Below, piece after piece: positions 17,202 through 22,779 of a DNA stretch of 22,779 nucleotides. The stretch is from the NCBI GenBank assembly GCA_034698045.1, contig JAQGAU010000902.1, forward strand, positions 1 through 22,779, written 5' to 3'. Below the pieces are notes generated by a model. It was not told the origin of the DNA, made no database searches, and saw nothing but the letters and a program-made list of their open reading frames with translations. The DNA comes from Paramacrobiotus richtersi (lineage: Eukaryota; Tardigrada; Eutardigrada; Parachela; Macrobiotidae). The position numbers were made by a program, and so were the translations under genes. How positions within the stretch are numbered: the stretch's first letter is position 1; every line of letters begins with the position of its first letter.

Positions 17202-17837
17202 ATGGCTCTTCGCACCGCGGAATTCACCCGACTCGTAAGCAATATTAATTATGGCGCACTCTCCTGTACTGCACAAGTTAATAATGAGCCTATCAGAGCT
17301 ATTATGGATACAGGATCTGGGATCACGCGTGTCAATGGTGCTGTTATTCGACGTATGCTAATACCTACATTCCCATTCGGTGGCAGTCCCGCAACCTCTG
17401 CGTCGGGAGGCACCCTGCTACTTACTAAAGGTTGCTGTGTATCAGTCACCTTACTGGGGCACGCGTTGTTCACAACAGCAGCCGTATTGGACGAATTCCC
17501 GTTTTAATTATTACTGGGCAATGACTATTTGAATCGTACGCGCATTCTCATTGACTGTGGGAATAAGCAGCCGATTAACAGCGCTAACGGATTTACGATA
17601 AGTCTCCGAACTGTTTTGCCGATGACACCAGCCAATGTCCTTAACAACAGGTCCTCTGAAAACACGGTACTGGTTAGGTCTAATCAACCTTTACAAGTTA
17701 CCTCAGAGCGGATTCAACTCAACCAGTACAACGGTTCGAGTCATGACATTGCGCAAAGAGGGGTCGCGCCCCATGCAAGTTCCGAATGTGCAACAGGTAC
17801 CTGTAAACGAAACAAAAGAGATGAACGAAAGTGTTGA
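17202..17837 (+). pseudogene. Aspartic protease
   Basis: The catalytic motif is AIMDTGSG (DTGSG at 17307-17321), preceded by CTAQVNNEPI, the usual strand before it. The downstream LLLGNDYLNR corresponds to the LG.D.L flap-end block. An in-frame TAA at 17505-17507 separates the two, with the frame unchanged. It would cleave Gag-Pol. The region after about 17580 is a low-conservation linker. Confidence 0.85.
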
Positions 17838-18606
17838 GACGTATCCGATATTAAACGACAAAGATGCGTACGACGACAGTGATGGCCAATTCGGCCCGAA
17901 AAATTTCCTGGTAAGTCAGCTTCGATTTCCGGAGAAGGATGCATACATTTAAGAATATTCAAAAACTCTCCAAATCGGTCCAGATTTGACGAAATCTGAA
18001 CGGAAGAAGCTGCTGCAACTATTGCATAAATACGGCCCGTGTTCGCGACAAAGGAAGCACCGATGGGACGAGCAACAATCACTGAACACAAAATTGAAAC
18101 TGTACAACATGCCCCAACGTCCAAGAATCTGCCGATATTCTCACCTTGGGAGAAGGAGGCCATAGAAAAACAAATTTCTGAATGGCTTGCCCTCGAAATC
18201 ATCGCCCCGTCGGAGTCTCTGCAGCAAATTTGGGCCTTGTTCAACAAAAGCGCGGAACGCGAACCTGTGTCGATTACAGGGACGTCAACAGCTTAACAAT
18301 CAAACACAAATATCCGTTACCACGGATAGATGATTGTCTGGATTCACTAAGAGGCTCAAAGTACTTCTCGGGCCTCGACATGGTACAAGGGTACCTCGAA
18401 GTACCGATGACGGAAACCTCAAAAGAAAAAAAACAGCATTCATAACCCCCAATAGACAATATCAGTTCGAAGTCATGCCGTTTGGCTTGATCAATGCCCC
18501 GGCTACATTTATGAGGATGGTTAACAAGGTTTTCGATGGCACCACCTACAAATACATCATCGTCTATCTTGAAGACGTCAACGTGTATAGCAAGAGTTTC
18601 CCATAA
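17838..18606 (+). pseudogene. Reverse transcriptase, catalytic site altered to YLED
   Basis: The linker LQIGPDLTKSERKKLLQLLHKYG is read around 17965-18035. SPWEKEAIEKQISEWLALEIIAPS follows in a second frame. A third frame gives CVDYRDVNSLTIKHKYPLPR and SKYFSGLDMVQGYLEVP (motif A aspartate kept). After a shift at the A8 run near 18425-18433, a fourth segment gives MPFGLINAPATF (motif B) and YLEDVNVYSK. Here the usual YxDD has its first aspartate replaced by glutamate (18565-18576). Stops and frame changes confirm it is inactive. Confidence 0.92.
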
Positions 18607-19512
18607 CATCTCCTGCATCTCGAAGAAGTCCTCCAAGGCTGGACTGAAACTCAAGCCGTCGAAATGCCATTCCGCCGTCACCAAGATGGATTTCCTAAGA
18701 CACGTAGTTCATACCCAAGGGATTGAACCAAATCCAAAAGCGGTCGAAAACATAAAAACCATATTGCTCATAAAACAAAGAAACAGCTCCGGTACTTCTT
18801 CGGTTCGGTTGGCTATTATCAAAGATTCATCCCGAATATAGCCACGAAAACAGCTCCACTTCACAATCTTACGCGAACGGGAACTCCTTTCGTATGTACA
18901 AGTGAACACGATAAAATTTTCCAGGAACAAGAGGACACGCTGACCAATCGTCCCGTCCTTACTCATTTCGACCGTGAACACCCCCACATCGAGACGGACG
19001 CAAGTAGAGTCGGCATGGGAGCTGTCCTCCTTCAAGTCAAGCACGGTGGATCCAAAAACGTCGCCGCCCACGCCAGTCAGACTCTTTCAAGGTCTGAGCG
19101 GAATTATTCTGCGACCGAGCAGGAGCTCCTCGCTGTTGTTTGGGCCGTAGATAAGTTCCGAGCGTACGTTGGCGACCCCAATAAACGCTTCGAAATTGTC
19201 ACGGACCATAACGTATTGAAAGGTTTAATAAACGCGAAGGACCTCACTGGCCGACATGCCCGATTGGTTCTCCGGCTACAACCGTACAATTTCCAAATAG
19301 GATACCGACCTGGAAAGGAAAACGTGGTCGCAGACCTCTTGTCGAAATATGCGTTCGACAATGAGAAAGTCCCCAAACAACTAAAGTTTTCCAACCAAAT
19401 GTTACACATTTCCACTGCTTCCTTGCTCCAGGCTCAACAGCAAGATGCCTTCTGCCGACGGATCCTAGATATCCTCCATGGTTCCCCAGCTACAAACGCA
19501 TATCGTTACTGA
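18607..19512 (+). pseudogene. RT thumb/connection and RNase H
   Basis: KAGLKLKPSKCHSAVTKMDFLRHVVHTQGI is read from about 18620 in one frame. From about 18781 a single open frame runs to 19512: KQLRYFFGSVGYYQRFIPNI, then ETDAS, ATEQELLAVVWA, IVTDHNVL and NVVADLLSK. The four RNase H acidic residues (in ETDAS, ATEQE, TDHN and VADLL) are all visible. This 244-codon stretch is well preserved relative to the RT. Confidence 0.92.
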
Positions 19513-19569
19513 CGTGTCCGTTGCTCCGTAAACGGAAAACTCACTTACTGATCAGCCTATTACAATAAC

Positions 19570-19891
19570 ATGGTCATCGATTTACTTGTTATCCCGAAAA
19601 CCCTTCAGTCCGAAATACTCGCCAATGCTCACGATTAAGAACAAAGTTGTTAATAAATGGCATGGCCCTTATCGAATTCTACAACAACTTCCTCCTGTCA
19701 GTTATCGGGTACAACGACTTAATGGTCGTCCTTTGACCACGCTTCGTGTGTCACAGCTAAAGCCTTACCACGCTCGTACTCGCTCTTCGGAAATTAATCA
19801 TACAATTCAACCAGCGAAAGAACTTGCCACACAATTTACACAAGAAAGTAACACACACCGCGACGACTTGCGAACGCGCACACCTGCCTGA
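19570..19891 (+). pseudogene. Integrase remnant: N-terminal start joined to C-terminal GPY/F domain
   Basis: MVIDLLVIPKTLQSEILANAHD (19570-19635) is the beginning of the HHCC zinc-binding region of a Ty3/Gypsy integrase. The next residues, in another frame, are NKVVNKWHGPYRILQQLPP, the GPY/F motif that lies near the integrase C-terminus, then LRVSQLKPYHAR. The rest of the HHCC finger and the whole DDE catalytic core, expected to be a few hundred codons, are absent. A deletion junction therefore lies at about 19630-19645. No chromodomain follows. The frame stops at 19889-19891. Confidence 0.85.
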
Positions 19892-20288
19892 CGGCACATG
19901 TGCTTTGCCGTCTTCTTAGTTCGTTTTTCACTTTGATAACTTCAGATTGCATATACAGTCGACCGCGCGGCACAGCCTACGGCTATATGCGCTCACTGTA
20001 TCCCTTCGACCACTTCACTTTCATTTCTCACTTGCACATTTTCTGCGCCTTCACTTTCCATTATTCGGAATAATTTTCACAGTGACAGACGATGCCAACG
20101 TCGTTTATGAATTTTATATCAACGGTTCCTATTACACCGTTTGTCCACTTCATCATCCTCCTTCCATCCCTCCCGGACCCTTCATACCGATTCCTGGTGC
20201 AGCACCCATCCCACTTCCACGTTACCAGCTGCGCCCACTGCTTCACCGTACTTCCGGTTCCTCCTGAAATGGCTACGCCATTTTCTTT
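19892..20288 (+). other. Gypsy 3' region before the 3' LTR
   Basis: Two overlapping open frames (19947-20267 and 20092-20442) run through a pyrimidine- and proline-rich stretch (PPSIPPGPFIPIPGAAPIPL). There is no signal peptide, transmembrane or fusion-peptide pattern supporting an envelope gene. One frame runs into the LTR, so it is probably untranslated 3' sequence. Confidence 0.5.
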
Positions 20289-20297
20289 AGAGGAGGA
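20289..20297 (+). other. Polypurine tract
   Basis: agaggagga sits one base before the TG of the 3' LTR, where plus-strand DNA synthesis would be primed. Confidence 0.8.
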
Positions 20298-20298
20298 T

Positions 20299-20501
20299 TG
20301 TCACGAAACGATTACATATCATGGCATAGATGGATGTATCATAACACGTTGCAATCATATGCCTACATTCTTCTTGGTATGTGATCCCTCAATGTCTCCC
20401 AGCTATTGTATACGAGACTACGTATATATACGAGCACATTGATGTGGCAAGGTAGATTATCATATTCTATTCTGGTTACCAATAAAGTTACCCGCGTTAC
20501 A
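20299..20501 (+). repeat. 3' LTR (203 bp)
   Basis: It begins TGTCACG and ends GCGTTACA. AATAAA is at 20481-20486. Relative to the 5' LTR it has a 4-base insertion beside the TATA-like run (gactacgtatatata). Confidence 0.92.
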
Positions 20502-21739
20502 AAATTGAGAAAAGCACTGAGCGAATGGAACACGTTTCGGTTAGCACAGTTTTCGTACGTACTTTCGTTTCACGTTAAACATAACGATAAAAATAGCTGA
20601 TTTAGTGTTACCTTTTTATCACAAATGGAAGCGGAATAATGCACCCGCAACTGCTGGAAGTTGCCGAATTTCTACCTTTCTTGGCAATCTCTCCGTGATT
20701 GTGTTTACTAGATAGTTGCGCTCGCCGACGGCTGCACTAAACAGACCAAAGCCAGCAAGCAGTATCTGTTGCTCTGCAAGACGTGGACTTATTACACCGA
20801 TTTGGTGATGTTTTTCTGTTGACTTTTTATTAGTCCTGTGTAAGAGCTTTTTTCATCAAAGAACAGTGGTCGCAGTCCATTAGCATCCATGAATTATGAT
20901 ATCAAAACTAGGAATTCATTTTTGTGCAAGAAGCCTGCCGTGCTGAACACAACAGATTCACAGAACCGCGGTAGAGATCCAGTGCAACATACTGAATATC
21001 TAATACGCCACAGCTTCGCTGCTCAAAACAGATCTGAACACCTTTAATAGCAATTTTTTGAACGTTTGGGTTCCTGACGGTTTAAAGTGTAAAAACTGAA
21101 TACGAAAAAACCAGAACAAATGATAACAGTGCATCTAAGGTGCTGTGCCACGTGCAGTTTTCAGAAACAGTTCTACTCACAGGGTCAACAGGCAGCTGCC
21201 TGCAAATTTCGAGATGCTGTTTAACATCAACGACATCACGCGGAGAATATTAAATTTTCTTCTTTTCTGTTAAATAAGCAGTCAGTTTAAAAGCGGGAAA
21301 ATCAAGAAAAACATCATTCTCTTACTGGTGACAAAGCGGGTGTAGAATTTAACGACGACCTTCGCCAAACTGCTAGAAGCGAGAAGTTATCGCTTTCTCG
21401 CTGCCTGATGACCGATACCGCAAAATTCTTTCCGATTATACAGTGGATTCTCCATAATACATACACCCACCGTTAAACATTTTCTGTATATAATACGGAA
21501 GTGTATGTAATTTGTAAGCGTCCTCTCTGGCGTCCAAGCGTTCACCCCTATTTCCTCAGGGCGGGTTAGGCGCTTTCAAAATTTTTTATCGTTTATTTGC
21601 TTGACATAGCAACTTACATAAGTTGTTAAGGAGAGGTTATGAAAAACATGACAGCATAATACAGCAAGGTTCGCCTTTCAGTGGACCATGGAGGCGAAAT
21701 TGCGTAGATAACGAAGAGTTTAACAGAACTTAGAAGGTT
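20502..21739. other. Unassigned stretch
   Basis: I see no gene, RNA or clear repeat. Short imperfect hairpins occur (about 21379-21403, agcgaga/tctcgct). The sequence is AT-rich with scattered A and T runs, and no open frame reaches 60 codons past the LTR edge. Confidence 0.45.
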
Positions 21740-22225
21740 TAACTCGGTGTGGCTGAATGTAAGGGTCCTTGGATTCCGTAAGATTAGCTACGTCGAGCGC
21801 GGTTTGGACTTGGAGTGGTGACTACTCTGCTCTCCGGGTTCACTCCTGCGGGTGGAAGTCAGCATCAGCGCTGGCCACACACGGATGTCGTGATGCGTTT
21901 CTCCTGACGCCTGCGGCTTAAACGGCTTCCTCGTGGATCAACTTGCTTGTGTGATAACGTCAACACCTATCCTCCGGGCTCAGCAGCCTATGGATGTAAT
22001 ACTGCAGCGATGCAAAGCTTGTTGTCTAAGTGGCTTGTTGCTTTGATGCCACGATTTGCCTTAGTGCGATAGTGATGCGAGTCTGATGTCAATTCTGTGT
22101 TATGTTGCTTGTGGTTTACATTTGCTGGTGTTATCTAGTGGTCTGGTGTCTAATCCACTAGCCCTTGAGTGCCACTTGTTGGCTTGGCTACTGATGAATA
22201 AACCCAGCCCAACCCAACCCAACAA
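21740..22225 (+). mobile_element. LINE-type 3' end, possibly of a tRNA-headed SINE
   Basis: The 3' part is firm. At 22164-22200 ttgagtgccac..gttggcttggctactgatgaataaa matches the end block of the LINEs at 105-150 and 14.99-15.03 kb, followed by a (CCCAA)-type tail at 22203-22222. The 5' part is speculative. tagctacgtcgag at about 21785-21797 resembles a polymerase III A box and gggttcactcc at 21837-21847 a B box, about 50 bases apart, but the T-arm stem does not pair well. It is either a truncated LINE or a SINE that borrowed the LINE end. Confidence 0.55.
22203..22222 (+). repeat. (CCCAA)n-type tail
   Basis: cccagcccaacccaacccaa directly follows the LINE-type end block. This is a different terminal simple repeat from the AAAT and AACTA tails of the other two copies. 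Confidence 0.75.
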
Positions 22226-22449
22226 CGGTCATAAATTACGAGACTGTATACTGAACAGAGGCGGCAGTGTAGGGAATCAATCTACGGCGTATGGCGCAAA
22301 AGTGTATATGTATACTAGGTAATCGCTCTCCGCTAATGCTGGCGAAATGTAAATTTAATGATGATTCACAGCTTTACTCGAGCGACAAGAAAATGAACTG
22401 ACAAGAGTCACATGAAAAACAACCACAAAGATAGAACAACAACAACGCA

Positions 22450-22779
22450 TTACTGAGCCCCTTTGGGAGCGAACATCCACTCGCGCACCCCAATATTCGG
22501 AAGCCAGTTCTTAGCTGTAAACATTTTACGAGACTGATCGGCGAAAGAGCCAACACGAGCAAACAAACTGTTCTTCCGACCAGTTTTAGAAACATAAATA
22601 GACACAAATCTAACAACGATACTGTTAGCCTCGATTAGTGTCTTCAGGTCCTGTCCGTATCCTCAGCTGTATTGTGAGGAGTATCTTCCAGCGGGGGAAT
22701 GCAGTGCAGGCAGAAGTCTTTCTTCTCCTTTTCCGGTTTGGCAGGGCGCTTCATCAGCAGTTTCGACGTAACGATGTCG
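22450..22779 (-). pseudogene. Coding-like minus-strand fragment, unrecognised
   Basis: From the window edge one minus frame reads KRPAKPEKEKKDFCLHCIPP and on to DTDRT and a stop near 22648. The next frame reads GQDLKTLIEANSIVVRFVSI, then RKNSLFARVGSFADQSRK and WLPNIGVREWMFAPKGAQ, with a stop at 22452-22450. Residue make-up (mixed charged, aromatic and small residues) looks protein-like, and the two parts would join with one frame change near 22655-22665. A competing third frame is also open (22616-22374), which weakens the case. It could be the last exon of a host gene or a transposon fragment; no family recognised. ATTAAA on the minus strand, at about 22352-22357, could be a polyadenylation signal. 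Confidence 0.3.

Larger units (their letters stand above)
15304..20501 (+). mobile_element. Ty3/Gypsy LTR retrotransposon, inactive, integrase deleted
   Basis: Two LTRs in the same orientation enclose gag, protease, RT and RNase H in the Ty3/Gypsy order, then an integrase reduced to its two ends, a 3' untranslated part and a polypurine tract. LTRs differ at about sixteen positions plus one 4-base indel over about 200 bases, so the insertion is old. Frameshifts and stops occur in every domain. The 4-5 bases on either side (attt and aaat) do not form a target duplication. The flank may have mutated, or the element may be an inter-element recombinant. No chromodomain and no recognisable envelope gene are present. 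Confidence 0.95.

Noticed and set aside
17728-17745. tRNA-like B box (ggttcgagtc)
   Set aside because: It lies inside Gypsy coding DNA with no matching A box or cloverleaf.
19947-20442. Envelope-like third ORF in the Gypsy element
   Set aside because: The frames are proline-rich, lack a signal peptide and membrane anchor, and one runs into the LTR.
15299-20506. Target-site duplication around the Gypsy element
   Set aside because: Left flank ends gtattt and right flank starts aaattg. These are inverted rather than direct, and no 4-6 base direct repeat is present.

Overview
The window looks like repeat-rich, non-coding-dominated DNA from an invertebrate animal nuclear genome. It carries metazoan-type Ty3/Gypsy and CR1/Jockey-like elements, simple-sequence tails, several short inverted-repeat elements and almost no intact reading frame longer than 100 codons outside transposons. 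There is nothing prokaryotic in the gene layout. The species cannot be fixed from sequence alone. I found no host gene I could name; two minus-strand stretches (about 5.8-6.3 kb and 22.45-22.78 kb) are only possible host exons.

Layout. 1-179 is the 3' end of a LINE with an (AAAT)n tail. 1409-1909 is an open relic of a retroelement C-terminal domain with restriction-endonuclease-like signatures. 2.6-3.0 kb and 4.37-4.75 kb are two diverged copies of one unknown interspersed repeat. Between them lies an element bounded by a near-perfect 22-bp terminal inverted repeat (3548-4254). 4.75-8.3 kb is mostly unassigned, with a small inverted-repeat unit at 6.1-6.3 kb. 8.3-9.95 kb is the most unusual part. 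It holds a degenerate pentamer tract and two about 120-bp direct repeats about 1.05 kb apart, and between these a tandem array of about ten short hairpins (about 67-bp dimer period), a perfect 14-bp-stem hairpin and a scatter of GGTGAC motifs. 10.0-10.16 kb is a foldback whose arms read as the same short peptide in opposite orientations.

Retroelements. A 5'-truncated LINE lies on the minus strand at 10.17-11.40 kb. A second LINE of the same family lies on the plus strand at 11.85-15.05 kb, with endonuclease, reverse transcriptase and C-terminal parts, all broken. It is itself interrupted by two small insertions flanked by perfect 10- and 11-bp direct duplications. A complete-looking but dead Ty3/Gypsy element follows at 15304-20501. 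Its two LTRs are about 92% identical by hand count, gag-protease-RT-RNase H are present, and the integrase catalytic core is deleted. A third LINE-type 3' end, with a (CCCAA)n tail and possibly part of a tRNA-derived SINE, lies at about 21.75-22.22 kb.

No gene set here works together as a pathway. The shared story is decay and nesting of retroelements. The strongest leads for something undescribed are the hairpin array between direct repeats (8.77-9.93 kb), the endonuclease-like relic at 1.4-1.9 kb, and the small target-duplicating insertions inside the LINE.
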